From NCBI GenBank assembly GCA_002696885.1, contig NZSO01000064.1, forward strand, positions 17,707 through 24,454: 6,748 nucleotides of DNA, read 5' to 3'. The DNA is from Verrucomicrobiales bacterium (lineage in GTDB: Bacteria; Verrucomicrobiota; Verrucomicrobiia; Verrucomicrobiales; DEV007). Each line of letters begins with the position of its first letter. Within the stretch, counting starts at the first letter, position 1. The position numbers were made by a program, and so were the translations under genes. Below the pieces are notes generated by a model. It saw nothing but the letters and a program-made list of their open reading frames with translations. It had not been told where the DNA came from and ran no database searches. Shown piece by piece: positions 1-5,478 of this stretch.

Positions 1-1164
1 GGCATGATGAAAGTAAAAAATAAAATGAAGAAAGATCCTTTGGAGGCTCTTGATGACATTGAAAAGAAATTAGATACAGACCCTTATCACGTTGAGGCCA
101 ATACATTATTTTATGAAGTTTTCATGGCGCTTGGTATTCCAGAGATTGCGACTTTCGGCCTTGAGACAATTAGAGAAGGGCATCCCTCGGATACAAAGAA
201 CCTCCATAAATTAGGAGACCATTTTCTAGCTCAGGGTGATGGTGCAGAGGCAGCGAAAGTATTTGATTCAATTGTTGAAAAGGATCCATCTGATGGTGAT
301 GCGCGGAAGAAGGCCAAAGATGCTTCTGCTCAAGCCACTATGGCTAAAGGGGGATGGGGAGCCAAAGATCGTTCATTTAAAGATCTCCTCAAGGATCAGG
401 ATGAAGCAAAGAGTCTTGAAAGTGCATCTAGGAAGGGTGCCACAAAAGAACAAATGCAGGCTCAGCTTGCTGATTTAGGTGCACAATATGCTGAAAATCC
501 ACAGAACTTAGATGTTGTTAAAAAGATTGCTGATCTATATGAAAGGTTAGAGGACTGGGAAAACTGTGCATCATATTATGATTACGCTTTCACCTTGAGT
601 GCAGCAGATGAAACGCTTCAAAGGAAAGCAGAAGACGCTCGGGACAATTTGCGTGTTCAACAGATTAAGAATCTTGAGTCAGAGATTGAATCTGGAGGAG
701 ACGGAGTTGAAGAGAAAAAAGCTCAGTTAGATGAGCTTAAAAGTGCATCCATTGATCAACAAATAAAAGAAGCCGAAATCAGGGTTGAGCGTAATCCAAC
801 TGATCCGCAGCTCAGATTTGATCTTGGTAATCATTTATTCACAGCGTCACGTTACAGAGACGCAATTCCTCATTTACAGAAAGCAAAAAATAATCCCCAC
901 ATTCGAATTCGTTCAATGTTGATGCTGGGACGCTGCTATGATGAAATGAAAATGTATGATTTGGCGATTGGTTCTTTAAAAGATGCCAATGGTGAAGTGT
1001 TTGCTATGGACAACACCAAAAAAGAAATACTTTATAATCTTGGTCTTGTTTATGAGAAACTAGAAGACAAAGAAAATTCTCTTGAGAGCTTTAAAGAAAT
1101 CTATAACGCAGATTATGATTACAGAGACGTCGCGAAGCGGGTTGAGGAGTCCTATTCTTCATAG
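1..1164 (+). CDS. Tetratricopeptide-repeat (TPR) protein, probably 5'-truncated by the window edge
   Basis: This is an alpha-helical repeat protein, presumably a scaffold for protein-protein contacts; its partner is not known. From the ATG at base 4 it reads 386 residues. TPR-like helix pairs with the usual small/aromatic spacing are seen roughly at residues 11-44, 65-98, 166-200, 264-297, 300-334 and 340-374. The last contains 'LYNLGLVYEKLEDKENSLES'. Residues about 205-262 are rich in Glu, Lys, Gln and Leu and look like coiled coil or long helix. There is no signal peptide or membrane segment in the visible part, so a cytoplasmic site is inferred. The frame is open back to base 1 and residue 11 already enters a repeat. 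The real start is therefore probably upstream, and the ATGs at 4 and 7 may be internal. The gene ends at TAG 1162-1164, just before a strong terminator, so it is the last gene of its own unit. Confidence 0.85.
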   Translation, partial: GMMKVKNKMKKDPLEALDDIEKKLDTDPYHVEANTLFYEVFMALGIPEIATFGLETIREGHPSDTKNLHKLGDHFLAQGDGAEAAKVFDSIVEKDPSDGDARKKAKDASAQATMAKGGWGAKDRSFKDLLKDQDEAKSLESASRKGATKEQMQAQLADLGAQYAENPQNLDVVKKIADLYERLEDWENCASYYDYAFTLSAADETLQRKAEDARDNLRVQQIKNLESEIESGGDGVEEKKAQLDELKSASIDQQIKEAEIRVERNPTDPQLRFDLGNHLFTASRYRDAIPHLQKAKNNPHIRIRSMLMLGRCYDEMKMYDLAIGSLKDANGEVFAMDNTKKEILYNLGLVYEKLEDKENSLESFKEIYNADYDYRDVAKRVEESYSS

Positions 1165-1197
1165 GTCTCTGTTGTTAAATTTTTTTATATTCTAATT

Positions 1198-1235
1198 AAG
1201 GGCTACAGATACTCCTCTGTAGCCCTTTGCTTTTT
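1198..1235 (+). terminator. Rho-independent terminator after the TPR gene
   Basis: A perfect hairpin pairs GGGCTACAG (1200-1208) with CTGTAGCCC (1217-1225). It can be extended by A-T pairs at both ends to about 12 bp around a 6-nt loop. The T-rich run TTTGCTTTTT (1226-1235) follows directly. It lies about 35 nt beyond the stop of the TPR gene and about 50 nt before rex, so it separates the two transcription units. Confidence 0.9.
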
Positions 1236-1262
1236 GTAGCGTTCGGTATTAGTTTTAATAAT
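1234..1262 (+). promoter_or_regulatory. Possible sigma-70-type promoter for rex
   Basis: TTGTAG (1234-1239) could act as a -35 box and TAATAA (1256-1261) as a -10 box, with a 16-nt spacer. Transcription would then start near 1268, leaving a leader of only about 20 nt before the TTG start of rex. The match is moderate, the region is AT-rich, and the -35 overlaps the terminator T-tract, so this is tentative. Confidence 0.3.
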
Positions 1263-1286
1263 TAGAACACTAAAACTTTTGTAAAG

Positions 1287-1910
1287 TTGCCTCAACAAAC
1301 CGACATACCAAGAAAGTCAATTTACAGGCTTTCTATTTATCAACGCTGTCTTGAAAGACTCAAAGAGAATGGGGTAGAGACTGTTTCATCAAATTCTTTG
1401 GCAAAAGCAGCAGGGGTTAAATCGGCGCAACTACGAAAAGATCTGGCGCATTTTGGTCAGTTTGGCACAAGAGGTCTCGGATATAATGTTGATGCTTTGA
1501 TCGAAGTGATTACTGGGGTGTTGGGCACTAGTAGCCTTTTGCCGGTTATACTAGTGGGAGTTGGTAATTTAGGTTCTGCGTTATTAAAATATAGTGGATT
1601 CAATAGAGAAGGTTTTGAAATATCAGCTGCATTTGAGTCTGATCCCAACAGGTTGAAAACTATAGATGCAGACATTCCTATCAAGGACGTTTCGCAAATG
1701 ACTCAATACGTTGAGGATAATGGTGTGAAGATTGCAATTATTGCGGTTCCCGCAGCAACCGCTCAGGAAGTCGTTAACGTTCTTGTAGGTGCTGGAGTTC
1801 AAGCTTTTCTTAATTTTTCATCCACGGTACTAAAGACGCCTGACAACGTAATAGTTAATGCGGTTGATCTTGCACTTGAGTTAGAGCATTTGAGTTACTT
1901 CGTTAAGTGA
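1287..1910 (+). CDS. rex: Redox-sensing transcriptional repressor Rex
   Basis: Rex senses the NADH/NAD+ ratio: NAD+ or the apo form favours DNA binding, while NADH releases it, derepressing fermentation and respiration genes. The 207-residue product is of normal family length. The N-terminal winged helix carries 'IPRKSIYRLSIYQRCLERL' (7-25) and the recognition segment 'GVKSAQLRKDLAHFGQFGTR' (43-62). The Rossmann domain has the glycine motif GVGNLG (91-96), an acidic residue at the end of the second strand (E117, where Asp is usual), and 'AVPAATAQEVV' (153-163). The C-terminal swap helix region has 'NAVDLALELEHLSY' (191-204). There is no in-frame ATG before the DNA-binding domain. An in-frame stop lies at 1263-1265, and TTG 1287 puts the start just before the conserved 'IPRKSIYRLS' block. 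TTG is therefore the only sensible start, though no Shine-Dalgarno is visible. The gene sits alone, between a terminator and the tonB promoter region. Confidence 0.95.
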   Translation: MPQQTDIPRKSIYRLSIYQRCLERLKENGVETVSSNSLAKAAGVKSAQLRKDLAHFGQFGTRGLGYNVDALIEVITGVLGTSSLLPVILVGVGNLGSALLKYSGFNREGFEISAAFESDPNRLKTIDADIPIKDVSQMTQYVEDNGVKIAIIAVPAATAQEVVNVLVGAGVQAFLNFSSTVLKTPDNVIVNAVDLALELEHLSYFVK

Positions 1911-1922
1911 TTTTCTTATAAT
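1895..1922 (+). promoter_or_regulatory. Promoter of the tonB-exbB-exbD-def cluster
   Basis: A perfect TATAAT -10 box lies at 1917-1922, seven bases past the rex stop. The best -35 is weak: TTACTT (1895-1900), with a 16-nt spacer. Transcription would start near 1929, giving a leader of about 70 nt before the tonB ATG. No terminator was seen between rex and this site, so read-through from rex is also possible. Confidence 0.5.
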
Positions 1923-1929
1923 TACTCAA

Positions 1930-1948
1930 GATAATTGAAATTATTCTC
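1930..1948 (+). promoter_or_regulatory. Candidate Fur box (iron-responsive operator)
   Basis: GATAATTGAAATTATTCTC matches the classical 19-bp Fur consensus GATAATGATAATCATTATC at 14 of 19 positions, including the whole first hexamer. ATAAT (1931-1935) and ATTAT (1940-1944) form the inverted core. The site begins at the predicted +1 of the TATAAT promoter, a position suited to repression, and precedes a TonB system, the typical Fur target. The AT-rich background raises the chance of a random match, and Fur itself is not in the window. Confidence 0.45.
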
Positions 1949-1999
1949 CTAAGTGCGATTATCTGATAAGAGATAGTTACTTAAATATTAGGGTTATTA

Positions 2000-3484
2000 A
2001 TGATAACAAAACGGCAGATCAAAATGGCAGTATTTATTTCTATTGCTTTGCATATTCTGTTCGCTGTTGGAATGACCTCAATTCTTGCTTATAAGAGAGC
2101 AATGCCGCCCTTGAATGATGATTTTGGGCGAGCGATAAACATAGAATCAAAAAAATATTATTCATCATTAATCAGTACAAAATATTTTTCTAGAGAAGAA
2201 AATGAACCTGTTCATTCAGGGCGTGGTGAGGGTGGTTCAGTATGGTGGAAGTGGACCGCCCCTAATGATTGTGAAGTTTTATTAGATGTCGTTAGTTCTG
2301 GTTTTGAGCATGTATGTGATGTTTATACTGGAGCATTACTTGAAACTCTGACAAAAGTTCCTGCCTTAAATGATAATCATGAGTCTAAATTGCAATTTCA
2401 AGCTAGTGAAAATACCACCTATCACTTTGTAATTGCTTCGACCTTGCCATCTGCAAGTGGGTCAACAGAGATCAAAATGAGTGTCATGGAAAATAATGAA
2501 GACTATACGATTATTTTGCCGGAGATGCTTGAAGTCGAGGAAGTAGAGGAGACTAAAGTGGAAAAAGAATTTGCAAGAACAGACTCCAATGAACCATCAC
2601 CAATAAAACCTTTGAGTGCAAATTTAGAGTCGGACAAAAATACATTAGCGGCCAGTGATTTGATGCCATCAAAAGAAGGGGACGAGGGTGTTCCTAATAT
2701 TTCCGGTGAGGATCTTTCATTTGGTGAACTTTCAACCAAAGATTATTCTGATGGTGAAGATGAAGGTGCCCCTTCACTGCCAATTCTTCCGCAATGGTTG
2801 CCGGATCAAGGGGAAATAAGTGAAGTTAACAAATCAAAGGAAGTGACCGAAGAAGCTGCAGAAAATTTTGAAAAAAACAATGAAATATCAGGAGTTGAGG
2901 AAACTGAAAGTTCTAATTTTCCAGTTGAAGATGAATCACTCGCTGACATTAAGATCAAGGATACGGAATTGAATCAAAAAGAAATAGATTTAATCAAATC
3001 CCTTGAGGAAGTTGGTCTCAATTCTTCTGTATCTGACACGGTTAAAAAAACAGCTGACCCAAATCAGGCGGAGAAAATAAAGAGAGAACCTTTTCCACCA
3101 GATTCATCGTTCCAGGCGGAAACAGTCAAAAAAAGGACAGAAGGAAAACTGAGTAATTTGGGCAAGGCTGCATTAAATGTTGAGGAAACAGATTTGGGTC
3201 ATTTTAAGAAAAAAGTGGATTTAGCAATTCAGAAAAGTTGGCATCGTGCAAGATCAGCTCATGCCGATCTCGTTAAATATGGTTCTTTAAAAGTTAGATT
3301 TTGGATAAATGAAGAAGGTCAAATTGTTGACATTCGTCTCTTACGAAATGATGCTGATCCAGTCGTTGTTGATTTTTCAATTAGTGGAATTCTTCGTGCA
3401 GATATTCCTCCGGTTCCAAAAGAACTCATTGAAAAAACTCAAGATGGAAAAATGGAATTTGAGTATGAAATTATTATTTACTAA
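2000..3484 (+). CDS. tonB: TonB-like energy transducer with an inserted 'NDDF/WWxWTAP' beta-sandwich domain
   Basis: This inner-membrane-anchored periplasmic protein probably carries energy from the ExbB-ExbD motor to outer-membrane receptors. At 494 residues it is about twice the length of E. coli TonB. Residues 9-31 form one membrane helix containing S14-x3-H18, which matches the S16/H20 pair of E. coli TonB that contacts ExbB. Residues 38-163 form an extra domain beginning 'LNDDFGRAI', with 'SVWWKWTAP' at 80-88 and 'TTYHFVIAS' further on. This resembles the PPC-like beta-sandwich of secreted Verrucomicrobiota and Planctomycetota proteins. Residues 164-385 are a long linker rich in Glu, Asp and Ser rather than the usual Pro/Lys. 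Residues 395-494 look like a TonB/TolA C-terminal domain, with 'LKVRFWINEEGQIVDIRLLR' from residue 430, then 'DIPPVP', ending in a hydrophobic strand. The ATG at 2000 is preceded by a weak AGGG; the ATG at 2024 would still keep most of the anchor. exbB starts 8 nt after the stop. A TolA-like role is the main alternative. Confidence 0.82.
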   Translation: MITKRQIKMAVFISIALHILFAVGMTSILAYKRAMPPLNDDFGRAINIESKKYYSSLISTKYFSREENEPVHSGRGEGGSVWWKWTAPNDCEVLLDVVSSGFEHVCDVYTGALLETLTKVPALNDNHESKLQFQASENTTYHFVIASTLPSASGSTEIKMSVMENNEDYTIILPEMLEVEEVEETKVEKEFARTDSNEPSPIKPLSANLESDKNTLAASDLMPSKEGDEGVPNISGEDLSFGELSTKDYSDGEDEGAPSLPILPQWLPDQGEISEVNKSKEVTEEAAENFEKNNEISGVEETESSNFPVEDESLADIKIKDTELNQKEIDLIKSLEEVGLNSSVSDTVKKTADPNQAEKIKREPFPPDSSFQAETVKKRTEGKLSNLGKAALNVEETDLGHFKKKVDLAIQKSWHRARSAHADLVKYGSLKVRFWINEEGQIVDIRLLRNDADPVVVDFSISGILRADIPPVPKELIEKTQDGKMEFEYEIIIY

Positions 3485-3492
3485 CCGTTAAA

Positions 3493-4209
3493 ATGATCTT
3501 CTCAGATATAACTTCTGAAATTCCGTATTCTATGAGTTCAGTTTATAATTTTGTCATAGATGGCGGAATTTTTATGTTCTGCTTGATTCTGTTATCGATC
3601 ATCTCAGTTACTGTGATCATTCTTAAAGGTTTGACTTTGAGAGTTAGTAAAATAATTCCTCAACCTGTACAGCGAGCTATGAAAACGTCGGGATCATTTA
3701 TTGATGAAGATAATATTTCTAGCTTAACTGATTGTTTGCGTTCTCATAATTCACCGCTCTCGCGTATAGGGCTCGGAGTTATTGTGGGTGCACCTTCGAA
3801 TCGAGTCGAAGCCTCTTCGACTGCAGAGGCGAAGGCAAGAGAGGAAATAGTCATAATGGAAAGAGGCATTGCCTTACTTGAGGTGGTTATCACAATAGCT
3901 CCTCTCCTCGGTCTGCTGGGTACGGTTTCAGGGCTTGTCGGAGTATTTAGTAACGTAGATTTAACCGAAGCAGGGAGTTCTCGAGTTGCTGTTTCTAGAG
4001 GAATTGCGGAGGCCTTGAATACAACGATCGCAGGATTGGCTGTTGCCGTTCCTACTGTGATCGCACATAGCTATTTCACGAAAAAGATTGAAAGGTTTGG
4101 AGTCAGAATGGAGGTTCTTACAGATACTTTGATCACAGCGTTTTATAAAAATCCATCTGAGGTCCTTTACTCTAAAATAAAAGGGCTTGTTTCTGATAAG
4201 ACTGAATAG
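3493..4209 (+). CDS. exbB: MotA/TolQ/ExbB-family proton channel protein
   Basis: This is the proton-channel subunit of an ExbB-ExbD (or TolQ-TolR) motor in the inner membrane. The 238 residues show the family topology: a short periplasmic N-terminus, TM1 about 24-46, a cytoplasmic loop, then TM2 about 125-152 and TM3 about 165-192. TM2 holds 'APLLGLLGTVSGLVGVF', with T144 in the place of E. coli ExbB T148. TM3 holds 'GIAEALNTTIAGLAVAVP', with E173 and T178 in the place of E176 and T181, the residues lining the ion path. The pore set therefore appears complete. The ATG at 3493 lies 8 nt after the tonB stop without a clear Shine-Dalgarno; the ATG at 3532 is a possible later start. The order TonB-ExbB-ExbD and the TonB-type S-x3-H anchor next door favour ExbB over TolQ, but the two cannot be fully separated by sequence alone. 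Confidence 0.92.
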   Translation: MIFSDITSEIPYSMSSVYNFVIDGGIFMFCLILLSIISVTVIILKGLTLRVSKIIPQPVQRAMKTSGSFIDEDNISSLTDCLRSHNSPLSRIGLGVIVGAPSNRVEASSTAEAKAREEIVIMERGIALLEVVITIAPLLGLLGTVSGLVGVFSNVDLTEAGSSRVAVSRGIAEALNTTIAGLAVAVPTVIAHSYFTKKIERFGVRMEVLTDTLITAFYKNPSEVLYSKIKGLVSDKTE

Positions 4210-4211
4210 TA

Positions 4212-4637
4212 GTGAGATTTATCAATAAAAAAAATAGCAGGCCTATCGTTCCAATAATTTCTTTGATCGATATTTTGGCAATTTTATTAATTTATTTTAT
4301 TTTAACTTCTTCCCCTAAAGAGGATAAGTCTTTTGCAAGTATTACCCTTCCGAAGGCAAGTTCTTTAGAAAAAAACATGTTGCCCAAGGCAAGGCTAGAA
4401 CTTGCTCTCACATCTGATGCTAAAATTTTACTTGGATCAGAGGAGATTCCAGAGAATCAACTGACAGCAAGGTTAAAACAACTAAAAGCTGATAAGCCTG
4501 ATATGGGTCTAGAATTGAAAGCTGATGAGAAGGCTCCTCTAAAAAATTTAGTTGATGTATGGGACGCTTTAACTCAGGCAGGTTATCCAGTGAAGGAAGT
4601 TCCTGCTCGCATTCTCGTAAAAAAATTAAAAGATTAG
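4212..4637 (+). CDS. exbD: ExbD/TolR-family biopolymer transport protein
   Basis: This is the partner of ExbB: one membrane helix inside the ExbB pore plus a periplasmic domain that engages the TonB-like protein. The 141 residues start with a short basic cytoplasmic tail (1-10), then TM about 12-33 with the segment 'PIVPIISLIDILAILLIYFI'. D20 matches the essential proton-carrying Asp25 of E. coli ExbD. A linker and a compact alpha/beta periplasmic domain (about 60-139) follow. The start is GTG at 4212, only 2 nt after the exbB stop (the local sequence is TAGTAGTG), which suggests translational coupling. No Shine-Dalgarno is evident. The length is normal for the family. The periplasmic part ends 'PARILVKKLKD' and def begins 5 nt after the stop. 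Confidence 0.9.
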   Translation: MRFINKKNSRPIVPIISLIDILAILLIYFILTSSPKEDKSFASITLPKASSLEKNMLPKARLELALTSDAKILLGSEEIPENQLTARLKQLKADKPDMGLELKADEKAPLKNLVDVWDALTQAGYPVKEVPARILVKKLKD

Positions 4638-4642
4638 TAAAA

Positions 4643-5200
4643 ATGGTCCGTGAAATTGTAATATATGGAGATCCTGTACTTAGAGAAAAGTGCTCAAGAG
4701 TTGAGTCCTTTTCTGATGACATTAAGGATTTAGTTAATGATATGCTTGAGACAATGGTTTCAGCTGAAGGTATTGGCTTGGCGGCTCCTCAGATTGGAGT
4801 GCCCATTCAGCTAGCCGTCATTGACGTTTCACATGATCCCGAATGTATAAGTTATTTAAGAATTGATGGCGAAGATGTTCATCTAAAGGATATTATGCCT
4901 CTAGTTTTCGTTAATCCTGAAATTGAATATGGAGAGAAGAAGGATGTAATGAGTGAAGGTTGTCTGAGTTTTCCCGAGATAAGGGGCGATGTTATTAGGC
5001 CTTACGATTTGAAAGTAACTTTAGACATTATGGACTCGAAAAGAGTCACTCTTGAGACTGATGGACTATTGGCTAGGGCAATACAACATGAAACTGACCA
5101 TTTGAATGGAATTTTATTTACCGATCGGATGCAAGCGACTGCAAAATTAGCTCTAAGGGGAAAAATTAAAAGGATGCAGAAAGAGTACGGTTCAAGTTAG
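4643..5200 (+). CDS. def: Peptide deformylase
   Basis: This enzyme removes the N-formyl group from the initiator methionine of new proteins in the cytoplasm. It is a metallo-hydrolase, natively with Fe(II) in many bacteria. The 185-residue product has all three family motifs: 'GIGLAAPQ' (43-50), 'EGCLSFP' (105-111, metal ligand C107) and 'QHETDH' (148-153, ligands H149 and H153, catalytic E150). It is therefore expected to be active. The ATG at 4643 gives the typical N-terminus 'MVREIVIYGDPVLREK'. A longer in-frame reading from 4559 would overlap exbD by about 80 nt and adds residues foreign to the family, so it is rejected. The segment between motifs 1 and 2 (about 61-88) is somewhat extended. 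Five bases separate it from exbD, so it appears to be the last gene of the TonB cluster. No clear terminator follows. Confidence 0.97.
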   Translation: MVREIVIYGDPVLREKCSRVESFSDDIKDLVNDMLETMVSAEGIGLAAPQIGVPIQLAVIDVSHDPECISYLRIDGEDVHLKDIMPLVFVNPEIEYGEKKDVMSEGCLSFPEIRGDVIRPYDLKVTLDIMDSKRVTLETDGLLARAIQHETDHLNGILFTDRMQATAKLALRGKIKRMQKEYGSS

Positions 5201-5219
5201 TCTTTAGGATAAATATAAT
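5191..5219 (+). promoter_or_regulatory. Candidate promoter for the SGNH hydrolase gene
   Basis: An exact TATAAT lies at 5214-5219, with TTCAAG (5191-5196, 3/6 to TTGACA) 17 nt upstream, overlapping the end of def. Transcription would start near 5226, about 50-60 nt before the first ATG codons of the next gene. The rest of the 5201-5274 gap is very AT-rich, with no other recognisable element. Confidence 0.4.
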
Positions 5220-5274
5220 GCCAATATTATATTAATTATATCTGGAATTTCTTTGTTTTTTCTGAATTATTATT

Positions 5275-5478
5275 GTGATGTCACTCATGAATCATAGACC
5301 AATATGTGTATGGTTTTTTTTTATTAAGATTACCGCTTTCGCTTTAGTTCTTACTTTTAGTCAGGAAACTCAGGCCAAGGGTATTTTCTCTAAACTTAAG
5401 GAATTAAAATCCCGGATCATTAAGGGAAAAAAACTAATAAGGAGCCCACTAGTGTGTTATTTCTTGGTGATTCCATGA
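5275..5478 (+). CDS. Signal-peptide-bearing 5' part of a frame-disrupted SGNH hydrolase gene
   Basis: This short frame encodes an export signal and little else. Possible starts are GTG 5275, ATG 5278 and ATG 5287. From the last, the product begins 'MNHRPICVWFFF', has a hydrophobic core to about 'ALVLTF', and a likely signal peptidase I site after 'ETQA'. A short basic segment follows (to about 5433). The catalytic 'VLFLGDS' strand expected next is found in the -1 frame, and the present frame stops at TGA 5476-5478. The two frames join cleanly at the A run 5427-5433, where a one-base step back gives an open junction 'KGKKTNKEPTSVLFLGDS'. The joined protein would be about 405-409 residues. I therefore read this as the 5' end of the following gene, split by a real frameshift, a homopolymer sequencing error or programmed slippage. 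A free 67-residue exported peptide is less likely. Confidence 0.6.
   Translation: MMSLMNHRPICVWFFFIKITAFALVLTFSQETQAKGIFSKLKELKSRIIKGKKLIRSPLVCYFLVIP
5314..5322 (+). repeat. T9 homopolymer in the signal-peptide coding region
   Basis: Nine consecutive T encode three Phe in the hydrophobic core of the signal peptide. The frame is intact here. Tracts of this length can slip during replication or be miscalled during sequencing, and this one lies about 105 nt before the A7 where the frame actually changes. Confidence 0.8.
5427..5433 (+). other. A7 slippery heptamer at the frame junction
   Basis: Seven A follow GGG. In the signal-peptide frame they are phased A|AAA|AAA, the X-XXY-YYZ pattern of -1 ribosomal slippage sites. 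Stepping back one base enters the SGNH frame with no stop before 'VLFLGDS'. An eighth A would give the same result, so loss of one A (mutation or base-calling error) explains it equally well. RNA polymerase slippage on the A run is a third option. Confidence 0.6.
5439..5456 (+). promoter_or_regulatory. Internal Shine-Dalgarno and GTG start for the SGNH domain frame
   Basis: AAGGAG (5439-5444) stands 9 nt before GTG 5454-5456, the first candidate start of the catalytic frame. It is the best Shine-Dalgarno match seen in front of any gene in this window. It could allow the catalytic domain to be started separately, coupled to the upstream frame that ends at 5478. It may also be a by-product of Lys-Glu codons in a once continuous gene. 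Confidence 0.4.

Noticed and set aside
236..478. 80-codon + strand reading frame inside the TPR gene
   Set aside because: It lies in another frame of a clear TPR protein, is rich in Arg, Lys, Met and Leu, and shows no domain or start signal.
1172..1189. Possible Rex operator (TTGTTAA half-site) between the TPR gene and rex
   Set aside because: Only one half matches; the second half needed for a TTGTTAAnnnnTTAACAA-type palindrome is missing.
1457..1684. 75-codon minus-strand frame opposite rex
   Set aside because: It is antisense to conserved Rex motifs, and its residues only mirror them.
1911..1999. Riboswitch, for example a cobalamin type, upstream of the tonB cluster
   Set aside because: The leader is about 70 nt and lacks the conserved boxes and stems of known riboswitches.
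2503..2739. 78-codon minus-strand frame opposite the TonB-like linker
   Set aside because: The Ser-rich product is the complement of the acidic linker codons; there is no independent support.
3309..3491. 60-codon + strand frame overlapping the end of the TonB-like gene
   Set aside because: It is out of frame within a conserved TonB C-terminal domain and has no start signal.
4559..4642. Extended N-terminus for peptide deformylase
   Set aside because: The added 28 residues are basic, lie within exbD and precede the canonical 'MVREIVIYGDPVLR' start; the family does not have them.
4420..4722. 100-codon minus-strand frame across exbD and def
   Set aside because: It is antisense to two well-supported genes and carries no recognisable motif.
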